From Oscillospiraceae bacterium (GTDB lineage: Bacteria; Bacillota; Clostridia; Oscillospirales; Oscillospiraceae): a DNA stretch of 64,000 nt. The stretch is from contig JAFXTU010000016.1 of assembly GCA_017535635.1 (NCBI GenBank), forward strand, positions 26,091-90,090. The letters run 5' to 3'. Below, piece by piece: positions 41,920 to 50,694 of this stretch; the stretch's first letter is position 1, and every line of letters starts with the position of its first letter. The notes beneath the pieces were generated by a model, which saw nothing but the letters and a program-made list of their open reading frames with translations, had not been told where the DNA came from and did not search any database. Made by a program: the position numbers and the translations under genes.

Positions 41920-42600
41920 GTGAATAGACTGCGCCGGATCCTGCCGCTGTGCTGCATCCTGCTTCTGCTTCTGGGCGCCTGCGCCTCCCCGGGCGGGGGA
42001 GGAGAAGCGCCGGCAGGCAGCGAATACTACGAGCTCACGGAGCTGACCCCTGCCCCGGAGAATACCAGCGCGCCCACGCCGGAGCCTGCCTCGGAACCGA
42101 ACGCGGTTCCGGAGGAATCGGAAGAACCTGCGGAGCCTGCTCCGGAGCCCTCTCCCTCAGCCATCCCCGAGCCCGCGCCGGAGCCGACGCCGGAGCCGAC
42201 CCCCGAGCCGACCCCCGAACCGACGCCGGAGCCCACCCCCGAGCCGACCCCCGCTCTGCAGGAGGACGGGAGCTATACCACCAAGGAGGACGTGGCCCTC
42301 TATATCCACCTCTACGGCCGCCTGCCCTCCAACTTCATCACGAAGAATGAGGCCCGGGACCTGGGCTGGAGCGGCGGGAGCCTGGAGCCCTACGCCCCCG
42401 GCAAGTGCATCGGCGGGGATCGTTTCGGCAACTACGAGGGTCTGCTGCCGGAGGGGAAGCGCTACACGGAATGCGACATCGATACCCTGGGCGCCAAAAA
42501 CCGGGGTTCCAAACGGATCGTCTTCTCCGACGACGGCTGCATCTACTACACCGAAGACCACTACGAGAGCTTTACTCTGCTCTATGGGGAGGAACCATGA
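41920..42600 (+). CDS. Barnase-like ribonuclease lipoprotein
   Basis: A 226-residue exported lipoprotein ending in a microbial (T1/barnase-type) RNase domain. The signal with lipobox LLGAC puts the acylated Cys at about 21. A Pro/Glu/Thr stalk with PEPT repeats runs to about 110. Residues about 114-224 align with barnase without gaps at the active site: Lys142, Glu184, Arg195, Arg199 and His214 match barnase Lys27, Glu73, Arg83, Arg87 and His102 (ITKNEA, TECDI, NRGSKRI, EDHYESF). It should be catalytically competent RNase tethered outside the cell. The GTG start follows AAAGGAAG. The next gene encodes a barstar domain, overlapping by 4 bp. Confidence 0.9.
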   Translation: MNRLRRILPLCCILLLLLGACASPGGGGEAPAGSEYYELTELTPAPENTSAPTPEPASEPNAVPEESEEPAEPAPEPSPSAIPEPAPEPTPEPTPEPTPEPTPEPTPEPTPALQEDGSYTTKEDVALYIHLYGRLPSNFITKNEARDLGWSGGSLEPYAPGKCIGGDRFGNYEGLLPEGKRYTECDIDTLGAKNRGSKRIVFSDDGCIYYTEDHYESFTLLYGEEP

Positions 42601-43679
42601 AGAGATATGAACTGGACGGCCGCCTCTGCCTGGACCGGGGAGACTTCTGCCGCCGTCTCATGGAACTGCTGAATTTCCCGGAATACTGCGGAAAGAACCT
42701 GGACGCCCTTTACGACGCCCTCACCTCCCTGCCGGAGCCCACGGAGCTGACCGTCACTCACTTCGCCGGCTTGGAGCGGCGGCTGGGAGACTGGGGCCGC
42801 CGTCTGCGGAAGATGCTCATGGACGCCTCCGAGGGCACCGGACTCTGGGTCCTCCTGCCGGAGGAAAAGCCCGGCAGCGCCGAAGCCTGCCGGGAGGCGG
42901 GAAGGGCCCTGCAGGAGGAGCTCATCCTCCGCTATTCTCCCATCGCCCTGAAGCTCCTGCGAAGGGAGGAGGACATCCCGGAGGGAACCGTCCGCCCCTG
43001 GCGGGACGAGGGAAACCGGCTCGCCATGTGCCAGGCTTTCGCCCTGGTGCGGCGGAACCGGAAGGCCTATACCCTCCTGAAGGAGGACCACTGGTGCGTC
43101 TGGCCCCTGGTCTCCTACCGCCTCTGCCCCCTGGAGGAGGCGGACTACGAGTACATGGGCTCCAAGTTCTTCGTGCGGGATCCCCGGCGGGGCGTCCGCT
43201 TCCTCCGGGAGGAATACCCCATGCTGAAGGAGGAGGGGATCCTCGGCTTCTCCATCGCTCCCCTGGAAAAATGCACCTTCGTGCCGGACCTGGTGTGCAT
43301 ATACTGTAATCCGGCCCAGATCCGCAGCCTGCTCATGGCCGCCAAGCTCCTCACCGGGGAGATGCTCAAGGTCACGCTGGACCCGGTGGATTCCTGCGTC
43401 CACTCCTCCATCCCGGTACTGAACGGCCTGGACTTCAACATCACCTTCCCGGACCCGGGAGAGTATGAGCGGGGCCTGACCGACGAGAACGAGGTCATGT
43501 TCACCCTTCGGGGGGACCTGCTGGAGCCCCTCACCGACTGCGTCCGCAGCTTCGGACAGATCGGCTTCGGCTACCGGGGCCTGCAGATGGAGATGGACAT
43601 GAACTTCCCCCGCCCGGAGTTCTACAACAAGATGTTTGAAAAATGGGGCCTCGCCACCGGCGAGGAGTGGAAAAAGTAA
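42597..43679 (+). CDS. Barstar-DUF169 fusion protein
   Basis: A 360-residue cytoplasmic protein. Residues 1-85 form a barstar (barnase inhibitor) domain: YELDGRLCLDRGDF and NFPEYCGKNLDALYDAL keep the barnase-contact positions Tyr30, Asp36 and Asp40 (barstar Tyr29, Asp35, Asp39), with Trp38 replaced by Tyr39. Residues about 105-355 are a DUF169 domain (PIALKLLRREEDIPEG, DHWCVWPLVSYRL, FYNKMFEKWGLATGEEW), homologous to the protein at 4882-5700. ATGA overlap with the barnase gene couples synthesis. Expected to bind and block the RNase before export; why DUF169 is attached is unknown. Confidence 0.88.
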   Translation: MKRYELDGRLCLDRGDFCRRLMELLNFPEYCGKNLDALYDALTSLPEPTELTVTHFAGLERRLGDWGRRLRKMLMDASEGTGLWVLLPEEKPGSAEACREAGRALQEELILRYSPIALKLLRREEDIPEGTVRPWRDEGNRLAMCQAFALVRRNRKAYTLLKEDHWCVWPLVSYRLCPLEEADYEYMGSKFFVRDPRRGVRFLREEYPMLKEEGILGFSIAPLEKCTFVPDLVCIYCNPAQIRSLLMAAKLLTGEMLKVTLDPVDSCVHSSIPVLNGLDFNITFPDPGEYERGLTDENEVMFTLRGDLLEPLTDCVRSFGQIGFGYRGLQMEMDMNFPRPEFYNKMFEKWGLATGEEWKK

Positions 43680-43687
43680 GGCGGCAG

Positions 43688-43733
43688 GGCTTGCTTGAGT
43701 GATCGGGAAGATTCTTCTGGCGAGCCTTTTTTT
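43688..43733 (+). terminator. Rho-independent terminator
   Basis: A 7-bp stem with one GU pair (43688-43694 with 43720-43726) and a TTTTTTT run. Separates the barstar fusion from the next gene. Confidence 0.6.
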
Positions 43734-43758
43734 ATTCGTTTTTTTGTGAGGAAAACGC

Positions 43759-44286
43759 ATGGTCATTCTGATCACCGGGGCGTCCCACGCCGGAAAAACG
43801 CTGCTGGCTCAGCGGCTGCTGGAAAAACTGCAGTATCCGTATCTCTCCATCGACCACCTGAAAATGGGGCTGATCCGCAGCGGGCAAACCGAGCTCACGC
43901 CGGAGGACGACGAGGCCCTGACAGACTATCTCTGGCCCATCGTCCGGGAGATGATGAAAACAGCGATCGAGAACCGGCAGGACCTGATCGTGGAGGGCTG
44001 CTACGTCCCCTTCCGCTGGAGGGAGGACTTCGATGAACGGTATCTGCCTCATCTCCGCTTTATCTGCCTGGTCATGACCGACCGATACGTGGACGCGCAT
44101 TTCGGCGAGATCCGGGGGCATGCCTCCGACATAGAGGCCCGGCTGGAGGATGCGGACTGCACTCCAGACCGGGTAAAAGCCGATCACCGGAGCTGTCTGG
44201 AGGGCTTTCGGGAGAGCGGCGAGGCTCTCACGCTCATTGACGAGGATTACGAGGGGACGATCGGCGCGCTTCTGGCGGGCTTCTGA
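43759..44286 (+). CDS. P-loop kinase-like ATPase
   Basis: A 175-residue cytoplasmic protein with Walker A ITGASHAGKTLLAQRLLEKL (residues 5-24), a later acidic strand (DLIVEGCYVPFRW) and an Arg-containing lid (RLEDADCTPDRVKADH). It resembles small kinases of the adenylate-kinase or zeta-toxin/phosphoglycerate-kinase superfamily. No partner antitoxin is adjacent. Start at 43759 with GTGAGGAAAACGC. Confidence 0.8.
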   Translation: MVILITGASHAGKTLLAQRLLEKLQYPYLSIDHLKMGLIRSGQTELTPEDDEALTDYLWPIVREMMKTAIENRQDLIVEGCYVPFRWREDFDERYLPHLRFICLVMTDRYVDAHFGEIRGHASDIEARLEDADCTPDRVKADHRSCLEGFRESGEALTLIDEDYEGTIGALLAGF

Positions 44287-44337
44287 CGGGTCGGCGCCTT
44301 TGCGCATTTTCCCCGTTGCCTCTGCTCCACATTTCTC

Positions 44338-44376
44338 TTGACAAAGCAATTATTTGATATCATAATGATATCAAAT
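44338..44376 (+). promoter_or_regulatory. Promoter overlapped by a perfect 25-bp palindrome
   Basis: TTGACA (44338-44343), 17-bp spacer, CATAAT (44361-44366). The palindrome 44352-44376 (12-bp arms ATTTGATATCAT and ATGATATCAAAT around one A) covers the -10. A dimeric repressor binding here would block transcription of the ABC operon. No regulator gene is next to it. Confidence 0.78.
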
Positions 44377-44393
44377 TTCAGGAGGTGCAGCCT

Positions 44394-45098
44394 ATGCTGA
44401 AAATCGAGCATCTCACCAAGACCTACGGGGAGAAGAAGGCGGTGGAGGACCTGAGCCTCACCATCGCCCCCGGGGAGATCTACGGCTTCATCGGCCACAA
44501 CGGGGCCGGAAAGACCACCACCCTCAAGAGCGTGGCGGGGATCCTTCGATTCGATTCCGGGGAGATCACCGTGGACGGGTTCTCCGTGCGGACCGAGCCC
44601 CTGGAGTGCAAAAAGCGCATGGCCTATATCCCCGACAACCCGGATCTCTATGACTTCATGACCGGCATCCAGTTTTTGAACTTCACGGCGGACATCTTCG
44701 GAGTCGGCGCGAAGGAGCGGGAAGCGCGGATCGAAGAGTACGCCGGGATCTTTGAGCTCACGGGGGACCTTGCGCAGCCCGTCTCCGCCTATTCCCACGG
44801 CATGAAGCAGAAGCTGGCCATGATCGCAGCCTGGCTCCACGCCCCCAGGCTCATCCTCATGGACGAACCCTTCGTGGGGCTGGATCCCAAGGCCAGTCAT
44901 CTGCTCAAGGGCATGATGCGTCAGGTCTGCGACCAGGGCGGGGCCATCTTCTTTTCCACCCACGTCCTGGAGGTGGCGGAAAAGCTCTGCGACAAGGTGG
45001 CCATCATCAAAAGCGGCAGGCTGGTCAGGGCCGGGACCATGGACGAGGTCAAAGGCGACAGCAGCCTGGAATCCGTGTTCCTGGAGCTGGAGGGGTAA
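44394..45098 (+). CDS. ABC transporter ATP-binding protein
   Basis: A 234-residue ATPase. Walker A GHNGAGKTTTLKS, Q-loop AYIPDNPDLYDFMT, signature YSHGMKQKLAMIAAWLH, Walker B LILMDEPFVGLD and the switch His in FFSTHVLE. Best fits the Ccm/ABC-2 type ATPases of drug or lantibiotic exporters. ATG at 44394 has GGAGG 8 bp upstream; the GTG at 44385 overlaps that site. The permease gene begins 5 bp later. Confidence 0.95.
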   Translation: MLKIEHLTKTYGEKKAVEDLSLTIAPGEIYGFIGHNGAGKTTTLKSVAGILRFDSGEITVDGFSVRTEPLECKKRMAYIPDNPDLYDFMTGIQFLNFTADIFGVGAKEREARIEEYAGIFELTGDLAQPVSAYSHGMKQKLAMIAAWLHAPRLILMDEPFVGLDPKASHLLKGMMRQVCDQGGAIFFSTHVLEVAEKLCDKVAIIKSGRLVRAGTMDEVKGDSSLESVFLELEG

Positions 45099-45103
45099 GC
45101 GCG

Positions 45104-46708
45104 ATGTGGAAAGCCCTTCTGAAAAAACAGTTCCTGGAGCTGAAAGCCTTCTATTTCCGGGACCGGCGGACGGGGAAGAACCGGGGCAAGGGTGGGGGTG
45201 CCCTCTTCGTCCTCCTGTTCGCGCTGGTGTTCTTCTCCCTGGGCTCCGCCTTCTACGCGGCGGCCGCCGCCATGGGCTCGGTCATGCTGCCCATGGGCCT
45301 CAGCTGGCTGTACTTTGCCCTCATGGGACTCCTCTCCCTTCTGTTCGGCATCTTCGGCAGCGTCTTCAATACCTACGCTGGACTCTACCATGCCAAGGAC
45401 AACGACCTTTTGCTCTCCATGCCCATCCCCTCCGGGGCCATCGTCGCCGTGCGGCTCCTGGGGGTCTACAGCATGGGCCTGGTGTACAGCGCCGTCGTCT
45501 GGGTCCCCGCGGTGATCTGGTACTGGACCGCCGCCGCGCCGGAGGCGGCTGCCATCGTCTTTTCCATCCTGCTTCTCTTCCTAAGCGGCCTTGTGATCCT
45601 GACCCTCACCTGTCTCCTGGGTTGGGTCGTGGCCCTGGTGAGCAGCCGGGTGCGGCGGAAGAGCCTCGTCACCGTAGTGCTCTCTCTGCTGTTCCTTGGC
45701 CTGTATTTCTACGGATACAGCCGCATGAACGAGCTCATGCAGCTCATCGTGCAGAATACCCAGCGCTTCGGCGCGGCGGTGCGCTCCTGGCTCTGGCCCA
45801 TGTACCAGCTGGGACTGGCGGCCACGGGCGAAGCCTTACCCATGCTCCTCTACTGCGCTCTGGCGCTCTGCCTGGCCGCCCTGGTCTATTTCATTCTCAC
45901 CCGGAGCTTCCTCGCCATCGCCACTGCGGAGCGGGGGGCAAAGAAGGCCGAGTACCGGGGCGGGACGCTCAGGGCCTCCGGCCTTGGGAGCGCCCTGCTG
46001 AAAAAGGAGCTCCGCCGCTTCCTGGGGAGTCCGGTGTACTTGCTCAACTGCGGCCTGGGCTTTATTCTGCTCCTGGCGGCGACGGTGCTGCTGCTGGTGA
46101 AGTCGGCGGCCATCCGGGAGACGCTGGACGGCGTTCTTTCCGGCGTGCCCCAGCTGGCGGGGCTGGTACCCCTCTCGGGGGTCTTCGCCGTCTGCCTGCT
46201 CTCCGGGACCACCGTCACCACCTCTCCCTCTGTCTCGCTGGAGGGAAAGCACCTCTGGCTCCTGCAGAGCTATCCGGTCCCGGCCCGGGAGGTCCTGAGG
46301 GCCAAGGTGCGGCTGCACCTCTGCATCGGGGAGCTCCCCTCCCTCCTCTGCGCCCTGGTCTTCGGGATCGTCCTGCGGCAGGAGCCCCTCTGCCTCCTGG
46401 CAGGGCTGGTGATCGTCCTCCTGGACGTCTGGGTCATGGCGGACCTGGGCCTGGTGCTGAACCTCTGGAAGCCCAACCTGAGCTGGACCAATGAGACCGT
46501 CCCCGTGAAGCAGGGGCTGCCGGTGCTGCTCACCATGCTTTTCGGCTGGATTTTGGGGCTCGCCGTCACCGCCGTCTGCTTTGCCCTGGGCCAGGTACTG
46601 CCCGCCTCTGCCGCCATGCTCCTGGGGGCCTTGCTCCTGGCGCTTCTGCTCCTGGGGCTGGAGCGCTGGCTCCTGAGAAGAGGAACGGCGATCTTCGAAA
46701 CGCTGTGA
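45104..46708 (+). CDS. ABC-2-type transporter permease
   Basis: A 534-residue membrane protein with about twelve TM helices in two halves. The basic N-terminus WKALLKKQFLELKAFYFRDRRTGK precedes the first TM pair. The NTYAGLYHAKDNDLLLSMPIPSGAI loop and a second copy near GKHLWLLQSYPVPAREVLRAK mark the conserved coupling segments of this export permease family. Substrate unknown. Coupled to the ATPase gene and followed by a DUF3784 gene. Confidence 0.9.
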   Translation: MWKALLKKQFLELKAFYFRDRRTGKNRGKGGGALFVLLFALVFFSLGSAFYAAAAAMGSVMLPMGLSWLYFALMGLLSLLFGIFGSVFNTYAGLYHAKDNDLLLSMPIPSGAIVAVRLLGVYSMGLVYSAVVWVPAVIWYWTAAAPEAAAIVFSILLLFLSGLVILTLTCLLGWVVALVSSRVRRKSLVTVVLSLLFLGLYFYGYSRMNELMQLIVQNTQRFGAAVRSWLWPMYQLGLAATGEALPMLLYCALALCLAALVYFILTRSFLAIATAERGAKKAEYRGGTLRASGLGSALLKKELRRFLGSPVYLLNCGLGFILLLAATVLLLVKSAAIRETLDGVLSGVPQLAGLVPLSGVFAVCLLSGTTVTTSPSVSLEGKHLWLLQSYPVPAREVLRAKVRLHLCIGELPSLLCALVFGIVLRQEPLCLLAGLVIVLLDVWVMADLGLVLNLWKPNLSWTNETVPVKQGLPVLLTMLFGWILGLAVTAVCFALGQVLPASAAMLLGALLLALLLLGLERWLLRRGTAIFETL

Positions 46709-46731
46709 TCTTCCCGGAAGGAGTTACGGAA

Positions 46732-47055
46732 ATGCTTGCTTATTCCCTGCTGATGTTTGCCATCGGCCTTCTCTTCATCGGCCTCGGCCTCTCGATCCGC
46801 CGGGGGAACACGAAGCTCATTCACGACTACCACCAGAAGCGGGTCCCGGAGGAGCGGCGGCTGGAATACGCCCGGGCGTTTTCCGTGGGGATCCTGACAA
46901 TAGCGGCATCCATGCTCCTCAGCGGCATTCTGGGCCTTTTCGGCACGGAAGGCCCGGTGGTGACGGCGGCGCTCCTTACCCTTTTCGCGGGCCTGATCCT
47001 CGGCATCGTGATCCTGGGAAGGGTCCAGAAGAAGTACAATGGCGGGCTGTTCTGA
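46732..47055 (+). CDS. DUF3784-type small membrane protein
   Basis: A 107-residue protein with three TM helices (about 2-20, 45-65, 72-95) and a cytoplasmic loop NTKLIHDYHQKRVPEERRLEYARAFS. Matches small DUF3784 proteins seen near ABC exporters. Start at 46732 follows AAGGAGTTACGGA. Third gene of the ABC unit; its role is unknown. Confidence 0.8.
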   Translation: MLAYSLLMFAIGLLFIGLGLSIRRGNTKLIHDYHQKRVPEERRLEYARAFSVGILTIAASMLLSGILGLFGTEGPVVTAALLTLFAGLILGIVILGRVQKKYNGGLF

Positions 47056-47075
47056 CGTTTTTCGGCCTGCATGCC

Positions 47076-47120
47076 GATCCCTCCCTGCGGACAAAAGCCC
47101 GCAGGGAGGGATCTCCTTTT
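47076..47120 (+). terminator. Rho-independent terminator
   Basis: A perfect 15-bp stem (47076-47090 with 47099-47113) and a TCCTTTTG tail, ending the ABC unit. Confidence 0.82.
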
Positions 47121-47123
47121 GCC

Positions 47124-47582
47124 TCATGGATACTTGTCGTAGACCGCCCGGACGGCCTCCATGTCCTCCGCGATCAGGAGGGAGACCAGAAGGCCGTCCC
47201 GCCTCACCTCCGCCTTTTGCAGCAGGGGGAGGTATTCGGTCATATACCGCTCCGCGTCCGTCCTCCGGTCCTCCAGGCGGACTTCCAGCTTCTTCTGGAT
47301 CTCCGCCGCAGCGCCCTCGTCCTTGCCCAGGACCAGAAGGATTTCCTCCGGTCCCAGGTCCGAGGGGAGGGCGTAGACAAAGCTCTCCGCCTCCTCCGGG
47401 TCGATGCCGGTAACGGCCAGAAGGTAATCCCCATCCACCGCGATCATCTCCGGCAGGGCGGCCGCCGCCTCCACTTCCGCGTACAGCGCCGCCGGGGCCG
47501 AGAAGGGCGGTTTTTTCTCTGCGCAGCCGACCTGAAGGCAGAGCAGCAGGGCGAGCAGCAGACAAATACCTGTTATTTTCAC
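47124..47582 (-). CDS. DUF4358-type lipoprotein
   Basis: A 152-residue exported lipoprotein. Signal MKITGICLLLALLLCLQ and lipobox VGCA (Cys about 20). The mature part is helical/alpha-beta, with GDYLLAVTGIDPEEAESFVYALP and EEILLVLGKDEGAAAEIQKKLEVRL, as in DUF4358. Located 5 bp after the SGNH hydrolase stop and cotranscribed. No function is known. Confidence 0.82.
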   Translation of the reverse strand: MKITGICLLLALLLCLQVGCAEKKPPFSAPAALYAEVEAAAALPEMIAVDGDYLLAVTGIDPEEAESFVYALPSDLGPEEILLVLGKDEGAAAEIQKKLEVRLEDRRTDAERYMTEYLPLLQKAEVRRDGLLVSLLIAEDMEAVRAVYDKYP

Positions 47583-47587
47583 ATTCT

Positions 47588-48553
47588 CTATCCCCTCTCC
47601 GCCGCGAAATCGTACAGTGCCTGCACCGCCGCAGCAGCGCCGTCGCCGTTCAGATGCAGGAAGCCGTCCGAGCAGTACCGGGCCGGCAGAAAGCCCTCCC
47701 CGTCTGCCAGGGCCGCGTACAGGTCCACACAGGCGATCCCCCGCTCCTCACAGAGGGAGCGCAAGCCTTCGTCAAACTCCCGGATCAGCTCGTTGGAGAA
47801 CTCCCGGTTGGCGGTGTAGTCCGGCAGCCAGGAGGAGTCCACCTTCGGGGGATTCAGCAGCACCGTGAGCTCTGCCTCCGGAAGCCATTCCCCAAGCCGG
47901 TCCAGAAATCGGCCGTACCGCTCCACCGCCGCGGCGGCGTCGTTTCCCTCCTCATCCGCCAGGTCGTTCAGGCCCAGGAGCAGGAAGACCTTGGCCGGGC
48001 CGATCCGGGACAGGATCTCCTCCAGGGGCAGGCTCTCCCCCCGGTAGCGGTATCCAAGGCCCCAGTCCCGCTCCCCCAGCAGATCCTTCAGGGCGATCCC
48101 CGCCTGGGAGGTCAGGAATTCCGCGCTGCCCAGGGTGGTCTCTCTGGTCCGGTTCTGGACGGTGTAGAGGCGGATGCCCTCCAGAATGGAGTCCCCGATG
48201 AAGAGGGAAGAGTCAAAAAAGGCGTCGTTTCTCGTCGGTGTGGGGAGGGGCGTGAGCTCCGGGGTTGGTTCTGGGGTTGGTTCCGGGGTTGGCTCCGGGG
48301 TAGGTTCCGGAGTTGGCTCTGGAGTAGTCTCCGGTGTGGGGGAAGGCGTAGGGGCAGGCGTAGGCTCCGGCGTCGATGTCGGTGATGGGACCGGCGGCGG
48401 CGTTTCCTCCTCCGGAGCTATGATCGGGGATGGAGATGGCCTTTCCGTCTCCGCCGATACAGGGATCGCTGTCCCTCTCCCGCAGCCGGACAGGGTGACC
48501 GCCGGCAGGAGGAGAAGGAGCACCAGGCTCCGGCAAAGCCGCTTTTGGAGCAT
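47588..48553 (-). CDS. SGNH/GDSL hydrolase lipoprotein
   Basis: A 321-residue exported lipoprotein. Signal and lipobox LSGC, a PTPEPTPEP stalk (about 45-105), then a SGNH hydrolase domain with block I FIGDSILEG (catalytic Ser), block III LLGLNDL and block V SDGFLHLNGDG (Asp/His). Likely removes O-acyl groups or cleaves other esters at the cell surface. Upstream open frame beyond 48553 lacks a start context. Middle gene of a three-gene minus-strand unit. Confidence 0.87.
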   Translation of the reverse strand: MLQKRLCRSLVLLLLLPAVTLSGCGRGTAIPVSAETERPSPSPIIAPEEETPPPVPSPTSTPEPTPAPTPSPTPETTPEPTPEPTPEPTPEPTPEPTPELTPLPTPTRNDAFFDSSLFIGDSILEGIRLYTVQNRTRETTLGSAEFLTSQAGIALKDLLGERDWGLGYRYRGESLPLEEILSRIGPAKVFLLLGLNDLADEEGNDAAAAVERYGRFLDRLGEWLPEAELTVLLNPPKVDSSWLPDYTANREFSNELIREFDEGLRSLCEERGIACVDLYAALADGEGFLPARYCSDGFLHLNGDGAAAAVQALYDFAAERG

Positions 48554-48579
48554 TTTGGAAATCGCTCCGCGCCCCGCTC

Positions 48580-50541
48580 TCACTTTTTCCCGATGTCCAG
48601 GGCCGCGAAGTAGGCGGCGTTGGTGGCCTGGTAGATGGTGGCGGGGGTCACGCAATCCCCCAGCACGTGGAATTCCGGGGCGCAGAGGGCCAGGGCCGCG
48701 GCGGCGTCCCGGTTGGGCTTCATCCCCAGGGCGCAGACCACGGTATCCGCCGGGAAGTCCTTCTCCCCCTCCGGACCCTCTCCGCTGACGCCCTCCGGCC
48801 CGATCTTCGTGACTCTGGTGTTCAGGAAGGTCCTTACGCCCAGGCGCTTCAGCTCCAGGTTGATGGAGGCACCCTGGAGGAGGTTGGTGCCGAAGTTCAG
48901 GGCCGGGGCCATCTCCAGAATGCAGACTTCCCTCCCCAGCCCCGCCAGGAAGATGGCCAGCTCGCAGCCTACCAGGCCGCCGCCCAGGACGGCCACCCGT
49001 TTCCCGGCCTTTTCCGGGACAAGGTATACTTCCTCCGCCAGGGCAACATTATCCCCGTTGATGCCGGGGATGGGCGGCACGGAGGGCCTGGCCCCCAGGG
49101 CTGCCACGATCACGTCCGGGCTGATCTCTCTCGCCAGGTCTGGGGTGACCTCCGTATTCAGGCGCACCTCAATGGGGGCGCGGGAGATCATCAGGGCTTG
49201 GTGCTGCAGGTATTCGCCCAGGTGCTTTTTGAAGGGCACCTTCTCCTCGCAGAGGAGGACGCCGCCAAGTCGGTCCGTCTTCTCACAGAGGATGACCCGG
49301 TGGCCTCGCTGGGCGGCGGTGAGGGCCGCCTGCATGCCGCCGATGCCGCCTCCCGCCACCAGGACGGTCTTTTTTTCCGGGGCGGGGCGTTCAAATTTCA
49401 CGTCCGCCTCATTGCAGATCTCCGGATTCAGGGCGCAGGAGATCTGCCCCCTGGTCATGAGGCCGGAGAAGCAGGTAAAGCAGCGGATGCACTTCACGAT
49501 CTCCTCGCTTCTCCCCTCCCGGGCCTTCCGGGGCAGGTCCGGGTCGCAGATCAGGCCCCGGGCCAGCTCCACCACGTCCGCCTTTCCGGAGGCGATGATC
49601 TCCTCCAGCAGCTCCGGGTCCGACAGGGCCCCCACGGTGGCCACGGAGGTCGAAACGTGCTTTTTGATCTCGGCGGCGTACTTCACGTTCACCCCGTCCT
49701 CCAGGAACATGCTGGGGTGGGTCACGGTGAAGACCTCCGCCACCTCATGACTGCCGGCGGAGATGTGCAGCAGGTCCACCTTCCCGTCCAGAGCCTGGGC
49801 GATGCGAACGCCATATTCCAGGTCGTATCCGCCCTCGAAGACCTCGCTGCCGCTGAGGCGGATCTCAATGGGGAAAGAGGGCCCCACCGCCTCCCGGATG
49901 GCCGCAATCACCGCCAGAGGGAAGCGCATCCGCTTCTCGAAGCTGCCGCCCCACTCGTCGGTGCGGGTGTTGGTGATGGGGGACATGAACTGGTGCAGGA
50001 GCCATCCATGGCCCCCGTGGAGGGTGATCATCCCGAAGCCGCAGGCCTTGGCAAAGGCAGCGGCCTCCGCGTGCTTGCGGATGGTGCGCCGGATGATCTC
50101 CTCGTCCATGGGGTAGGCGTGGATGGGCTGGCCGAAGGCCCCGTCGGATTCGGACTCCACCGGGCCGTAGATCTTATGCCCCTGGCCGTAGGAAATGCGC
50201 GCGGCGTTGCCCCCGTGGCTCAGCTCCATGCTGGCCACGGCCCCGTGGCGGCGGATGGCCTCGCTGAGCTTGTTCAGGTGGGGGCGGCCGGTGGGATCGT
50301 CCAGGAGGATGTGGTTGCCGTTGGCCAGGGCGATCTCGCTGTCCACCATGGCGTCCCCGATGCAGACGGAGGCGGCCCCGCCGATGGCCTTGCGCTCGTA
50401 GTAGTTGATGGTCTCATTGATGGGGTGGTTGCCGTAGTGGTTGTGCTGCAGGCCCGTGGGGGAGGCGAAAAGCCGGTTCTTGAAGAGCTGGCCCGCCAGC
50501 ACGATGGGGGTGAAGAGATGGGGATAGGGACACTGATACAT
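48580..50541 (-). CDS. Enoate-reductase-like NADH:flavin oxidoreductase
   Basis: A 653-residue flavo-iron-sulfur enzyme of the 2,4-dienoyl-CoA/enoate reductase type. The N-terminal OYE-like TIM barrel (1-370) has LFASPTGLQHNHYG, LSHGGNAARIS, LHGGHGWLLHQFMSPITNTRTDEWGGS and DVVELARGLICDPDLPRKA. The cluster CIRCFTCFSGLMTRGQISC binds 4Fe-4S. C-terminal FAD and NAD domains have LVAGGGIGGMQAALTAAQRGH and VLGGGLVGCELAIFLAGLG. Substrate unknown. Start 50541 fits the promoter; the longer frame is rejected. Confidence 0.92.
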   Translation of the reverse strand: MYQCPYPHLFTPIVLAGQLFKNRLFASPTGLQHNHYGNHPINETINYYERKAIGGAASVCIGDAMVDSEIALANGNHILLDDPTGRPHLNKLSEAIRRHGAVASMELSHGGNAARISYGQGHKIYGPVESESDGAFGQPIHAYPMDEEIIRRTIRKHAEAAAFAKACGFGMITLHGGHGWLLHQFMSPITNTRTDEWGGSFEKRMRFPLAVIAAIREAVGPSFPIEIRLSGSEVFEGGYDLEYGVRIAQALDGKVDLLHISAGSHEVAEVFTVTHPSMFLEDGVNVKYAAEIKKHVSTSVATVGALSDPELLEEIIASGKADVVELARGLICDPDLPRKAREGRSEEIVKCIRCFTCFSGLMTRGQISCALNPEICNEADVKFERPAPEKKTVLVAGGGIGGMQAALTAAQRGHRVILCEKTDRLGGVLLCEEKVPFKKHLGEYLQHQALMISRAPIEVRLNTEVTPDLAREISPDVIVAALGARPSVPPIPGINGDNVALAEEVYLVPEKAGKRVAVLGGGLVGCELAIFLAGLGREVCILEMAPALNFGTNLLQGASINLELKRLGVRTFLNTRVTKIGPEGVSGEGPEGEKDFPADTVVCALGMKPNRDAAAALALCAPEFHVLGDCVTPATIYQATNAAYFAALDIGKK

Positions 50542-50576
50542 GGCGCTTCCCTGCCTTTTTATATTATTATAGGAGC

Positions 50577-50605
50577 AGTATACCGCGCCGGGCCGCGCCT
50601 TGCAA
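50577..50605 (-). promoter_or_regulatory. Promoter of the enoate-reductase operon
   Basis: Minus strand: TTGCAA (50600-50605), 17-bp spacer, TATACT (50577-50582). Confidence 0.72.
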
Positions 50606-50635
50606 GCGGCACGGGAAAAACGGCGGGAAGCGGCC

Positions 50636-50664
50636 TTGAATCCCCTCGCAGGATGTGATAGGAT
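50636..50664 (+). promoter_or_regulatory. Promoter of the GNAT gene
   Basis: TTGAAT (50636-50641), 17-bp spacer ending TGA, TAGGAT (50659-50664). Confidence 0.68.
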
Positions 50665-50694
50665 ATCGCCACTTCGCGGGCAGGAGGGATTACG

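Noticed and set aside
42170..42250. PEPT-coding repeat in the barnase lipoprotein as a mobile repeat
   Set aside because: It is an in-frame low-complexity stalk; a similar one is in the SGNH lipoprotein at about 48230-48330.
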